Assembly: GCF_000427885.1 (NCBI RefSeq)
Contig: NZ_ATYW01000025.1
Span: 1-63,350 of the forward strand
Origin: Glycomyces tenuis DSM 44171
Lineage (GTDB): Bacteria; Actinomycetota; Actinomycetes; Mycobacteriales; Micromonosporaceae
Length of the DNA stretch: 63,350 nt
Reading direction: 5' to 3'
Shown piece after piece: positions 24,919-33,885 of the stretch. Position 1 is the first letter of the stretch; every line of letters begins with the position of its first letter. The notes below the pieces were generated by a model that was given only the letters and a program-made list of their open reading frames with translations, searched no databases and had not been told where the DNA came from. The translations under genes and the position numbers were made by a program.

Positions 24919-24975
24919 GTGGAGTCGGAGCGAAGGCTCCGGCTCCACGACCCCCGCATGAAGCGGGTCTTTTTT
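24919..24975 (+). terminator. Double hairpin with T-tract ending the small-gene block
   Basis: First stem: GTGGAGTCGGAGC / GCTCCGGCTCCAC around GAAG (24919-24948). Second: GACCCCCGC / GCGGGTC around ATGAA, followed by TTTTTTC (24949-24973). The second is a classical intrinsic terminator; the first may back it up. Confidence 0.8.
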
Positions 24976-25000
24976 CGTATCCAATAAGTCTACTTTGGAC

Positions 25001-25660
25001 TCATAGGATCTGGGCCGCCGCGAGTGCCACCGCGCCCCAGCACCCGCCCAACAGCCACGGCCCCAACGGCAGGTACCCGCCGCTATGGCCAGCCCGCCAG
25101 CGGCCCACCAGGGCGGCTACCGCCGCCAGTAGAAACCCCAAGGTGACCCCGGCCCACACCGCCGCCCACGACCACCATCCGGTGTAGAGCCCGATCGCCG
25201 CCAGCAGCATCACATCCCCGAGGCCGACCTGCCCGCCGAAACCCCACCACCACGCCAGTGCGAGCACTCCCACCACCAGAAACGCTAGAACAGCACGCTG
25301 AAGCTGAACCGTCCCGCTTGAGAGCGCGTCGACGCCGAAGCAGATCAGCCCCAGAACAAGCGCCCCACCGCTGAAGACGAAGGGCAAACGGTGGCTGAAC
25401 GCATCAATCCCCGCCACCACCGGGGTCACGGAGGCGAACAGCGCGAACGCGACCGTCGAAGGCTGCTCACCGAGACCTACCGCCGCCAACAGTCCGCCGC
25501 CCGCGCCGAGGAGGACGAGCATCCCCCCCATTAGCGCTTGACGGCCGACCTCGAGGCTGTGGAGACTCGACCCGCGCCCGTCAGGAGCGAGCCGAAGGGA
25601 GAAGCCCCACGACAACGCCGCCAACAACAGCCCAGAGACACCCAACACCGCGACGTACAC
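25001..25660 (-). CDS. A24 prepilin peptidase
   Basis: 219 residues from ATG 25660. Polytopic with about seven hydrophobic segments. Catalytic aspartates in GIDAFSHRLPF and GLGDVMLLAAIG (GxGD motif), as in TadV/GspO-type aspartyl peptidases. Short, like CpaA/TadV, without the methylase domain. Predicted to process Flp-type prepilins. The only prepilin-like gene found is the Tad locus at 57016, 31 kb away on the opposite strand, so it probably serves that locus. Confidence 0.85.
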   Translation of the reverse strand: MYVAVLGVSGLLLAALSWGFSLRLAPDGRGSSLHSLEVGRQALMGGMLVLLGAGGGLLAAVGLGEQPSTVAFALFASVTPVVAGIDAFSHRLPFVFSGGALVLGLICFGVDALSSGTVQLQRAVLAFLVVGVLALAWWWGFGGQVGLGDVMLLAAIGLYTGWWSWAAVWAGVTLGFLLAAVAALVGRWRAGHSGGYLPLGPWLLGGCWGAVALAAAQIL

Positions 25661-25713
25661 GTTCGCAGGTTAATCGCTCGGTGTCGTCCATCGCGGCATT
25701 CTACGAACCTGCG

Positions 25714-28700
25714 TCAGGACATCGGCTGAGCATTCCGCTTGATGGACTTGATGACCTCTGCGATCTGCCTGACCTCCGCGGGCTCGAAGAGGCCGGCCGG
25801 ACCGTCGGGGTGGATGTTGGTGAACGGCGGATCGTACATCATGCCCGGCTTCTCCAGCAGCCCGTTGACGGCGATGTAGTCGACCAACTGCTCCAAAAAG
25901 GCGTGCTGAGGCCGAGTGAGGTCGCGGTTCCTGCAGAAATCGTCTAGCGTCTTGCGGACGCTGTCGGGGTCCATACCGACGATCGTGCGCAGGTACAGGC
26001 CGAGCCCGCTGTGCTGTTCGGCAGCCCAGCTGAGGTCCTCGGCCGTGGCCATGCCGAGTTCGATGAAGATCCTCTCCAGAAGTTCCAGCTCCACCGCGGT
26101 GACAGGTTGATTGCGATAGAGCTTGTCGACGGTCTCCTGGTCGGTTCGATTGCGAAGGTAGGAGCGGATCTTGATGTGGAAGTTCTTGTGGTCGACGGTG
26201 CTGGACGCGCCGATGAGGCTGGCTTCCGAGACCTCGCCGAGGGTGTCCTCGAAGTCCGTGTACACGGGATTGCGTCGGGTCTTCTCGATGAATCGGACCA
26301 GGCCGCGGATCCTGCGGCGCATCCGCTCCAGCAGCGGAACCGTGACATCCACCCACCACTCGTCGCCGGCGAGCTCCTCGAGGAACACCGCCTGTTCGGC
26401 GACCATGGGGATCGTCGTCTGGTCGAGCAGCAGCCGTGCCGTTGTCGCGGCGCGGTCCCGCAGCCGGTCGAATGACGGGTCGTGCTGGAGCACGGCGAGC
26501 TGGAGACGCAGGGCGAGCAGGTCGAACCGTTTGGCTTCGGGACTGGTGTCCTCGTCGGGCTTGTAGGCGGTGGGGAGCCCGGCCAGATCGACGGCATTGC
26601 CGTAAGACTCGCTGGTCAGGGGCGGCTCCCAGGCGGAGAACTCGGCGAAGTGCTCGACCTGCTCGAGATGCGGGCGGACCCGGAAGTTGTCTCGGTTCAT
26701 GCCGGCCACTTCGTCGTGGAGCCGACGAGCTGAAGCCTCACGGAGCGCGGATGTCGTCTGCTCGGGGTCGACGTTCGCCCCGTCGACTGCCGGAGTGTCG
26801 TGGTCGTTGTGGTCGAGCTCGAAGACCAGTTCGGCCCGGTGGCGGAACAGCTGCTCGGACAACGACGGAGCCACGCGGCCTTCGCTGCTGGGCATGTTCT
26901 GGTTGAAGAAGTCGAGGTTGCCGCAGACGTCGAAGACCAGGAACTCGGTCTTGTCGCGGCCGGGGCCGAACAAGTCCTTACGCAGGCGGGTCCCGCGACC
27001 GATCATCTGCCAGAACTTCGTCTTGGACCGGATCGGTTTGAACAGCAGGAGGTTGGCGACTTCGGGCACGTCGATGCCGGTATCGAGCATGTCGACCGAG
27101 ACCGCCACGTCCAGCGGATTGTCGGGGTCGGAGAAGTCGTCGATGAGCTGCTCGGCGTAGGGCTCGCTGTAGGTAATGACCCGGGCGGTCTGCCCGGCGT
27201 ACTGGGGGTAGCGGACGTCGAACCGCTTGACGATCTCGCGGGCGTGCAGCTCGTTGCGGGCGAAGACGATGGTCTTGCCGATCCGCTCCCCGCCGTCGAC
27301 TTTCAGCCCGTACTCCATGAGCACTTCGAGGGCCTTGTCGATGGTGTCGGCGTTCATCAGGTACTTGTTGACAGCGTCGGCCTCGACGAAGTCGGGGACG
27401 TTCCCCTCCGAGTCCCACTCGGCGGCATCCCACAGCTCCTTGTCTTCCTCGGAGAGGTCGTCGTAGCGCAGACCGCTGCGAGGGAACCGGAGCGGTACCT
27501 GGATCGCCCGCGGCGGTACGAGCCACGCCTCGTCGACGGCCTCCTGCAGGTCGTAGACGTCGGTGGGCATGCCGTCCTCGAGCTGGAACCGGCGGTAGGT
27601 GTTGCGGTCGATCTCGTCCTTCGGGGTGGCGGTGAGCCCGAGCAGCAGCGAGTCGAAGTGGTCGAACAGCGCGCCGTACTTCTGGTAGATCGACCGGTGG
27701 GCCTCGTCGACGATCACCAGGTCGAAATAGCCCGGACCGAAGCGGTGCTGGGTGTCGTCGCCGCGGTTCTCCACCAGGTTGGACATGGTGTTGTAGGTGG
27801 AGAAGAACATCCTGCCCTTCTCGTTCTTGTCCTTGAGCAGGTTCACCGGAGCAGAGTCGGGGAAATGCTCGGTGAACGCCTCGGCGGCCTGCTTGACCAG
27901 GGCTTTTCTGTCGGCCAAGAACAGGGCGCGTTTCACCCATCCAGCCCGCATGAGCTGGTCAACCAGGGCGATGGTGGTGCGGGTCTTGCCCGTGCCGGTA
28001 GCCATCACCAGCAGGGCGTGCCGTTGGTGCTGGTCCTCGAAGGCGTGGCCGACCGCCGCGATCGCCCGCTTCTGGTAGCGCCGACCGGCGATCTTCGGAT
28101 TCACGCCGGTCTGGGGCAGGCTCAGCCTCGCGGCCCGTCGTTGCAAGAGTGACTCGAGCTCATCGGGCGTATAGAATCCGGCGACCAGGCGCGGAGGGTA
28201 GAACTTCGGCCCGTCGTCCCACAGCCAGGTCTTGTATCCGTTGGTGTAGAAGATGATCGGTCGCTGGCCGTATTGCCGTTGCAAGCAGTTAGCATAGTAG
28301 ACCGCCTGCTGGCGGCCGAGTTCGGGATCCTTGCTCGTCCGTTTGGCCTCCACCACTGCGAGCGGGATGCCGTTTCGGGCGCGCAGGACGTAGTCGACTT
28401 CGCCGCGTCCTGACGTGTTCGGCATCCCCTCGACCGGCACCTCGACATCGAGGTTCTCACCGTGGACCCAGCCGGACTCCTTCAACAGCACATCGATCAG
28501 GTACGCGCGAGTCTCGCCCTCGTCGTAGTCATGGCTGTCCGGGACAGTGGCAGCAGCGGCCTTCTCCTCGGCGATCCGACGCCGCAGTCCGGCCAGCTCT
28601 GCCTCGTACGCCTCCCTGATTTCGGTGTTTTCCCGCCGGGCCTGTTCTAGGGCTTCGGCCTGGCGGGCATGGTCGTCAGCCATCTTCTGGATCTCGGCCT

Positions 28701-29166
28701 GGCGCTTCTTACGCTCCCCTTCGGGGAGAGGCCGCTCGATCAGCGAATGATCGAACCTCGGTGGGTTCTCGGCCAGCTCGACACCGCGGCGGCTGTAGCG
28801 CCGAGTTGCCCAGAACATGACATGCCACAGCTCCTTGACCAGGTGCATCGAGTCCCGATCCTGGGGTGGGGCGGGGCGATGGACGGCGTAGTTCCCGATG
28901 CGTCGGATCGCGTCCATCTTCGGCCAGACTTCGCCACCGACCAGGTTCTTGAAGTCGGACTCCCCGATCTTGGCACCCAGTTCGGAACGGTAGGGCAGCT
29001 CGAGGTGGGGCTCGACCTCGTACAGCCAGGTCACCAACAGTTCCAGCGTGTGGCGTGCATAGAAGCAGGAGGCGCGCGGGTCGCCAAAAGCATACCTCTC
29101 AGCTCGAGCGGCCTGCTCGAACCAGTCAGGCCGGACCGGCCGAAGGAAGTCGAAGTTACTGGCCAT
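25714..29166 (-). CDS. hsdR: Type I restriction enzyme, R (nuclease/translocase) subunit
   Basis: 1150 residues from ATG 29166, preceded by GGAAGGACA; a longer frame start is inside hsdS and not needed. N-terminal DUF4145-type helical region, coiled-coil (KKRQAEIQKMADDHARQAEALEQARREN), then PD-(D/E)xK nuclease (GEVDYVLRARNGIPLAVVEAK), DEAH helicase (MATGTGKTRTT Walker A, IVDEAHRS Walker B), helicase C-terminal domain (SVDMLDTGIDVPEVANLLLFKPI...GRGTRLR) and an EcoEI R_C-like tail. Length and order fit EcoAI/EcoEI-family HsdR. Cuts unmethylated DNA after translocation. Start of the operon is at 31939 (hsdM, hsdS, hsdR order). Confidence 0.93.
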   Translation of the reverse strand: MASNFDFLRPVRPDWFEQAARAERYAFGDPRASCFYARHTLELLVTWLYEVEPHLELPYRSELGAKIGESDFKNLVGGEVWPKMDAIRRIGNYAVHRPAPPQDRDSMHLVKELWHVMFWATRRYSRRGVELAENPPRFDHSLIERPLPEGERKKRQAEIQKMADDHARQAEALEQARRENTEIREAYEAELAGLRRRIAEEKAAAATVPDSHDYDEGETRAYLIDVLLKESGWVHGENLDVEVPVEGMPNTSGRGEVDYVLRARNGIPLAVVEAKRTSKDPELGRQQAVYYANCLQRQYGQRPIIFYTNGYKTWLWDDGPKFYPPRLVAGFYTPDELESLLQRRAARLSLPQTGVNPKIAGRRYQKRAIAAVGHAFEDQHQRHALLVMATGTGKTRTTIALVDQLMRAGWVKRALFLADRKALVKQAAEAFTEHFPDSAPVNLLKDKNEKGRMFFSTYNTMSNLVENRGDDTQHRFGPGYFDLVIVDEAHRSIYQKYGALFDHFDSLLLGLTATPKDEIDRNTYRRFQLEDGMPTDVYDLQEAVDEAWLVPPRAIQVPLRFPRSGLRYDDLSEEDKELWDAAEWDSEGNVPDFVEADAVNKYLMNADTIDKALEVLMEYGLKVDGGERIGKTIVFARNELHAREIVKRFDVRYPQYAGQTARVITYSEPYAEQLIDDFSDPDNPLDVAVSVDMLDTGIDVPEVANLLLFKPIRSKTKFWQMIGRGTRLRKDLFGPGRDKTEFLVFDVCGNLDFFNQNMPSSEGRVAPSLSEQLFRHRAELVFELDHNDHDTPAVDGANVDPEQTTSALREASARRLHDEVAGMNRDNFRVRPHLEQVEHFAEFSAWEPPLTSESYGNAVDLAGLPTAYKPDEDTSPEAKRFDLLALRLQLAVLQHDPSFDRLRDRAATTARLLLDQTTIPMVAEQAVFLEELAGDEWWVDVTVPLLERMRRRIRGLVRFIEKTRRNPVYTDFEDTLGEVSEASLIGASSTVDHKNFHIKIRSYLRNRTDQETVDKLYRNQPVTAVELELLERIFIELGMATAEDLSWAAEQHSGLGLYLRTIVGMDPDSVRKTLDDFCRNRDLTRPQHAFLEQLVDYIAVNGLLEKPGMMYDPPFTNIHPDGPAGLFEPAEVRQIAEVIKSIKRNAQPMS

Positions 29167-29192
29167 GGGGGTGTCCTTCCGCCACAAGGGAA

Positions 29193-30410
29193 CTAACCTG
29201 AGACAGTCTCCCACAGCTCGCCACGGAACGCACGTGCCTGCACCGACGAAAACAGCGAGTCCAGCTCAGCCAAATGCGACTCCTGGATATCACGCAGACG
29301 GCTGATCTGCTGAACTTGCCGAGTAAACTCTCGCTGCAATTCCAGCGGAGGTTTGGGTACCTTAATCCCTCGCAGTTCTTTGGCGTTGATGTTCGCCATG
29401 CCGACAATGCTTTTGCACATGTTGCGCAAGGTCAACTTCCCGAACTTTGAGTTCAAAAATCCATTCAGGTATGCGGGATCACTCTTTGAGCCAGTTCGGA
29501 CTCTAATGAGATATCCAGCATATGCCATCGGCTCTGGACCACGGTAAATTGCCGTCTTTCCGACGAGATCTGGACTATTAGTCCTATTGAACAAGAGTTC
29601 CCCATTTTTCACGAGAAATCGATCATCACCTGGAGCGTCTGGCAGGTATTTCATATCGTGAAGACTAACTTGACCCGAGCTAGTTATGTTTCCCATTCTA
29701 AGGATTGGTAGGATACCATGATTGGCTGCTTTTTCGCTCGAGCCATATTGAGTTGATTCGATTAGGTCCCCAATCGTCACCATGGGCCAATTGCCACGGC
29801 CAAGAATAGCCTCTCCGAACATCTGAAGAAATGTTGATTGTTCAAGATTGTCGAGCAGTGAGAGTGTTTTACGGCGTTGCTCGCGGAGGGCAGCTATTTG
29901 GTCCAGCAGAGACACAATCTTCCGCTGCTCTTTCATTGGAGGGAGAGGGATTTCGGTGGAGAGGAAAGTATCCGTATTAATTGTTGCCTGGTTGACCCAT
30001 TGGCGACACATTCCCTCGAATGCTCTAATTGAAAACAGGAACTGCATCCAGCGGGCAACATATGAAGAGTTGGCTATACGATCATTGGTGCGGAGGCGTA
30101 GAAAATGGTTGCTAAAGGTTGCTGTCTCTGGGAAATCTTTGAAGAGAGCAGTTTTTCCCACTAGGTTGGGAGTGTTGGTGACATTGAACAGTATGTCACC
30201 AGTGGTCAGATCGGATTTGGCGATCGCCTTATGGTCCTGCGGAACGCGTCGCTGTTTCGAGAGATCCCATGTTCCCTCGGGGGTAATGTTGTTCATTCGA
30301 ATTTGGAGGATGCCGGTAGGCGAATCTTTGCCGTAGGCAAATCCGGATTTGATACTAGTGAACACCTCTGACAAGGGCACAAGGTCCCATGAGGTAGAAA
30401 GAGTGCTCAC
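29193..30410 (-). CDS. hsdS: Type I restriction specificity subunit
   Basis: 405 residues from GTG 30410, overlapping the hsdM stop by 4 nt. Two target-recognition domains separated by a conserved helical spacer: first near WDLVPLSEVFTSIKSGF, spacer MKEQRKIVSLLDQIAALREQRRKTL, second near GNWPMVTIGDLIES, and the closing ELQREFTRQVQQISRLRDIQESH helix. This fits the two-TRD architecture and normal length (about 400). The two TRDs set the bipartite recognition sequence, which cannot be read from sequence. Markedly lower GC than its neighbours, the usual sign of TRD exchange by horizontal transfer. Confidence 0.92.
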   Translation of the reverse strand: MSTLSTSWDLVPLSEVFTSIKSGFAYGKDSPTGILQIRMNNITPEGTWDLSKQRRVPQDHKAIAKSDLTTGDILFNVTNTPNLVGKTALFKDFPETATFSNHFLRLRTNDRIANSSYVARWMQFLFSIRAFEGMCRQWVNQATINTDTFLSTEIPLPPMKEQRKIVSLLDQIAALREQRRKTLSLLDNLEQSTFLQMFGEAILGRGNWPMVTIGDLIESTQYGSSEKAANHGILPILRMGNITSSGQVSLHDMKYLPDAPGDDRFLVKNGELLFNRTNSPDLVGKTAIYRGPEPMAYAGYLIRVRTGSKSDPAYLNGFLNSKFGKLTLRNMCKSIVGMANINAKELRGIKVPKPPLELQREFTRQVQQISRLRDIQESHLAELDSLFSSVQARAFRGELWETVSG

Positions 30411-31939
30411 TTGATCAGCCCCTTCAAATCACTCAACCCATGTTGAATACTATTTTCTATGTTTTCGAGCTCCTCGATGATTTCTAGTGGAGGGCGATGT
30501 TCGGTCTCCTCATAAACAATTTCCTTGTAGCGATTGAGGCTGAGATCGTAGTCGGTTGCTTCGATTTCCCCGCGCGGGACACAGAAACTCTGTTCGGTTC
30601 TGGCTCGGTCGAGCTCATCGGTCTTCCTCTCGTGCCAGCGAGCGAGGACATCAGGGAGATTGTTCTTGGTGTGGTCCTCATCATCAAGCTGTTCACGCGG
30701 GACGGCGCCAAACTTGGCTTCGTCTAGCAGCAGGAGCCGCTTGTCGTCGAGGCTTTGACCGTCGGCCTGCACATCGTAGAACCAGACGTTGTCGGTACCG
30801 CCTGAATCGGTGCGGGTGAAGAAGAGGATCGCGGTTGACACTCCCGCGTATGGTTTAAATACCCCGGAAGGCAGCTTCACGACCGCATCGAGCTTGTGAT
30901 CGTCAACTAGCTTCTGGCGTAGGGCCTTGTGAGCCTTTGTGGAGCCGAACAGGACCCCCTCGGGGACGATGACTGCAGCCCGACCGCCAGGCTTGAGCAG
31001 GCGCAGAAACAGCGACATGAACAGCAGCTCGGTCTTCCTGGTCTTCACCACGTCCTGAAGTTTCTTGGAAGAAGACGAGAGGTCGAGGCTGCCAGCGAAT
31101 GGTGGGTTCGCCAGGATCAACGAGTACCTGGAATGCTCGTCCTCGACGGCCTTCGACAGAGAATCGCGGTAGCGGATGTCAGGGTTCTGGACGTTGTGCA
31201 GGAGCATGTTCATCGAGCCGATGCGGAGCATGGTCCGGTCGAAGTCGAAGCCGTGAAACATGCTGTTGTGGAAGTGGTGGGCCTGGCTCTTGTCGAACAG
31301 CGCTTCACGGTGTTCGCGGTTCAGGTAGGCCGCGCTTGCCACGAGGAACCCAGCGCTGCCGCATGCGGGATCGCAGATTTCATCTCCGGGCTTCGGCTGA
31401 GTCATCTCGACCATGAGCTCGATGATGTGCCTCGGTGTGCGGAACTGGCCGTTCTGCCCTGATGTAGCGATCTTCGAGAGCATGTACTCGTACAGGTCGC
31501 CTTTGGTGTCACCGTCCTCGATCGGCAGCTCATCGAGCATCTCGACCACCTTCGCCAGCAAGGACGGAGTCGGGATGGTGAAGCGGGCGTCCTTCATGTG
31601 GCGCTCGTAGGTTGAGTCCTCGCCGCCGAGCTCACGCAGCCACGGGAAGACCTTATCCGCGACGATCGCGAACATGTCGGAAGGCGCTTCTTGCTTGAAC
31701 TTTGACCAGCGAAGCTTCTGGATCTCCTTGTCATCGGGGTCGAAGACGGGGTTCTCGATCGGCTCCTCGTTGAGGTTGGCCTTCTTCTCGGCCCGCTCCT
31801 GAGCCTGGTCGAGCCGCTGAAGGAACATCAGGTAAGTGATCTGCTCGATCACCTCCAGCGGGTTGGAGATCCCGCCTGACCAGAACGTGTCCCAAATACG
31901 GTCGATACTGCTGCGAAGGTTGCCTTGAATCACTCGCAC
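30407..31939 (-). CDS. hsdM: Type I restriction methylase subunit
   Basis: 510 residues from GTG 31939 (GTG 31933 also possible). N-terminal HsdM-type helical domain (LEVIEQITYLMFLQRLD), then N6-adenine methylase: motif I DPACGSAGFLVA and catalytic motif IV LANPPFAGS (NPPF). Forms the M2S core with the adjacent HsdS and protects host sites by methylation. First gene of the hsdMSR operon, transcribed divergently from the nuclease-like gene at 32024 with an 84-bp gap, so the two may share regulation. Confidence 0.93.
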   Translation of the reverse strand: MRVIQGNLRSSIDRIWDTFWSGGISNPLEVIEQITYLMFLQRLDQAQERAEKKANLNEEPIENPVFDPDDKEIQKLRWSKFKQEAPSDMFAIVADKVFPWLRELGGEDSTYERHMKDARFTIPTPSLLAKVVEMLDELPIEDGDTKGDLYEYMLSKIATSGQNGQFRTPRHIIELMVEMTQPKPGDEICDPACGSAGFLVASAAYLNREHREALFDKSQAHHFHNSMFHGFDFDRTMLRIGSMNMLLHNVQNPDIRYRDSLSKAVEDEHSRYSLILANPPFAGSLDLSSSSKKLQDVVKTRKTELLFMSLFLRLLKPGGRAAVIVPEGVLFGSTKAHKALRQKLVDDHKLDAVVKLPSGVFKPYAGVSTAILFFTRTDSGGTDNVWFYDVQADGQSLDDKRLLLLDEAKFGAVPREQLDDEDHTKNNLPDVLARWHERKTDELDRARTEQSFCVPRGEIEATDYDLSLNRYKEIVYEETEHRPPLEIIEELENIENSIQHGLSDLKGLIK

Positions 31940-32023
31940 AGTCTACGGCCGCCCGCCGACATCGTCGCGCCACCCGGACGGGCATGGCGTGCATAGGTTG
32001 TCACACTTTGCTTAACTGGACCG

Positions 32024-33319
32024 GTGACACCCGTCTCGATCATCCCGTGTACCAGTGAAGTCCTGAGGTGGCTGGACCGCTGCCCTGCGGGCGCCGTCGA
32101 ACCTGATGCCGAGGGCTGGCCGCGCTTCACCTATCCGACCGACCGCTGCGAGCTTCGGAAGGGCTGGCAGGTCGCACTGCTGCGCACTGACGGTGAACTC
32201 CAGGCTGTCGTCATCGCTCGTCGGGGCAAACGCGCGGGGCGGGTTGAATCGACCTTTGAAGTCCGAGCCTGGAGGCCGTTCGACGCCAGGGTCTCGGTCG
32301 AGGAGGTCCGACAGGTAGGGCGCACGGTCAAGAACGCGCTCGACCGTTCGACGGATCTGACAGAAGTCCAGGAACGAGACCTGATAGCCGAACTGGGACG
32401 TCGCATCCCCTGGCTGCCCGGGGTGATCGAAGCGTGGCGGCAGCAGACCGAGCCTGCCCCGATTCCGAACGAGGTTCTCGGTCAGCTCTCGCTCGAACGG
32501 GACGTGATGCGCACGACCTTCGGTATAGCCGGCCAGCCGATCGCCCGAATAGAGGCGCATGGCTACGAACGAGGTCATCGCAGCTTCCTACGCGGTATGA
32601 CGACCGGACAGCGGGTAGGCGAGGACGCCATGATTCGCCATGATTGGATCAACCTGACCGGCTGGAACCCGCCTGTCGAGACGGATTTCGACGCGTTGAC
32701 GTTCACCAACCCCGACGGTGACGGGGAGCTTACCGTCATCTACGCCAACAAGGAGCGGCTGGAGCACGGTACCGGTGCCGACTTGATCTATATCGACGAG
32801 ATCCGAAACGCGCTCGTTCTGATCCAGTACAAGCGAATGAAGGACAAGGCCCCAGGAGGCGGGCCAGGATACCGTCCGGACAAGCAGCTTGAGAAGGAAC
32901 TCGTACGACTTCGAGCCGTTCGGGACCACTTCGACGAACGCCCGCCCGCGGCGAACTCGTGGTCCTTCCGGCTCCTTCCGGAGCCGTGCTATGTCAAGCT
33001 GTGCGATCCGGTCGACAGTCTGGACCTCGGAACCAAGCCGGTTCCCGGGATGATGCTGCCGTTGTCGCTGTTCGAACAGGTCCATTCCGAGATCGAGGGC
33101 ACCGGTCCTAAGGGCGGTACCTGCTTCTCGCGTAAGAACGTCTCACGGCACTTGAGCAGCACCTTCACTATCGACCTGATCAAGGAAGGCTGGCTGGGGA
33201 CCAGGACGTCGCAGGACGCGTTCCATATCCTGAAGGACTTCTGCGACAGCGAACTCGAGGCCCGCAGGTCGCTCACTCTTGCCAAGAAATCCGGTAAACG
33301 ACACAAAAAGCGAAAATAG
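32024..33319 (+). CDS. Nuclease-like protein, putative defence gene
   Basis: 431 residues from GTG 32024; the region upstream is short, so a leaderless or shared promoter with hsdM is likely. C-terminal half contains TGADLIYIDEIRNALVLIQYK: Asp253, then Gln268-x-Lys270, the spacing of a PD-(D/E)xK nuclease core with Gln in place of Glu. N-terminal half has no clear domain. A C-terminal helix-rich basic tail (KKSGKRHKKRK) follows. Divergent from a type I restriction system; function as an extra restriction or abortive-infection effector is inference. Family not recognised. Confidence 0.6.
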   Translation: MTPVSIIPCTSEVLRWLDRCPAGAVEPDAEGWPRFTYPTDRCELRKGWQVALLRTDGELQAVVIARRGKRAGRVESTFEVRAWRPFDARVSVEEVRQVGRTVKNALDRSTDLTEVQERDLIAELGRRIPWLPGVIEAWRQQTEPAPIPNEVLGQLSLERDVMRTTFGIAGQPIARIEAHGYERGHRSFLRGMTTGQRVGEDAMIRHDWINLTGWNPPVETDFDALTFTNPDGDGELTVIYANKERLEHGTGADLIYIDEIRNALVLIQYKRMKDKAPGGGPGYRPDKQLEKELVRLRAVRDHFDERPPAANSWSFRLLPEPCYVKLCDPVDSLDLGTKPVPGMMLPLSLFEQVHSEIEGTGPKGGTCFSRKNVSRHLSSTFTIDLIKEGWLGTRTSQDAFHILKDFCDSELEARRSLTLAKKSGKRHKKRK

Positions 33320-33345
33320 AGTAAGGCTCTCTACTTGTTCCGGAC

Positions 33346-33885
33346 CTACCTCGACTGCTTGGACGTCATCGTGGTGGACATCGCGAGAGCACCCGACCAT
33401 GGGAAGCTCCCCAGATGCGCCGCGCCCTGGTGAGGAAGGTGAGCGGGCACGTCGTAGACCGCGACTTCTTCGGTCTTCAGAGCAGAGACGGCTTTCCGGT
33501 AGCTGGCACGGTTGGCGAGGGCGGAGTTGACGAACGGTACGACGACCACCGGGACGCCGAGGCCGATGCATTCCGAGACTATGTCCAAGGCGTAGGTGTC
33601 CGAGATGCCCGCCGCGAGTTTGCAGATGGTGTTCGCCGTAGCCGGGGCGACCACGACCGCGTCGGCCGGTGGACGTTCTCGCCTGGGAGTTCCAGGGCTG
33701 CGGTGCTCGCTGATCACTGGATGCCCTGAGGCGGATTCGAGGGTTTCGATGTCGACGAAGGCGCTTCCGGTTGGCGTGGTGAGCACGTAGCAGTCCCAGC
33801 CGTCGGCACGGGCGGCCTCGATGAACCTCGTGGCATCCGATGCTGGACCGGCACCGCAGATGACGAGGTAGACGACTCGGGTCAT
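33346..33885 (-). CDS. Flavoprotein (HFCD family, PPC-decarboxylase-like)
   Basis: 179 residues from ATG 33885, ATGA overlap with the XRE regulator gene. The segment VVAPATANTICKLAAGISDTYAL is the signature of the homo-oligomeric flavin-containing Cys decarboxylase family (PPC decarboxylase, LanD, Dfp) and holds the flavin/Cys-binding PxxANT motif. It binds FMN and could decarboxylate a cysteine-derived substrate. It lies in an RiPP region, but the linked precursor ends in Val, not Cys, so a LanD-type aminovinylcysteine role is unlikely. More probably a regulator-linked small-molecule enzyme. Confidence 0.75.
   Translation of the reverse strand: MTRVVYLVICGAGPASDATRFIEAARADGWDCYVLTTPTGSAFVDIETLESASGHPVISEHRSPGTPRRERPPADAVVVAPATANTICKLAAGISDTYALDIVSECIGLGVPVVVVPFVNSALANRASYRKAVSALKTEEVAVYDVPAHLPHQGAAHLGSFPWSGALAMSTTMTSKQSR

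Noticed and set aside
33346..33885. LanD (epidermin-type) assignment for the flavoprotein
   Set aside because: The linked precursor ends in Val and has no C-terminal Cys for oxidative decarboxylation; kept as generic HFCD flavoprotein.
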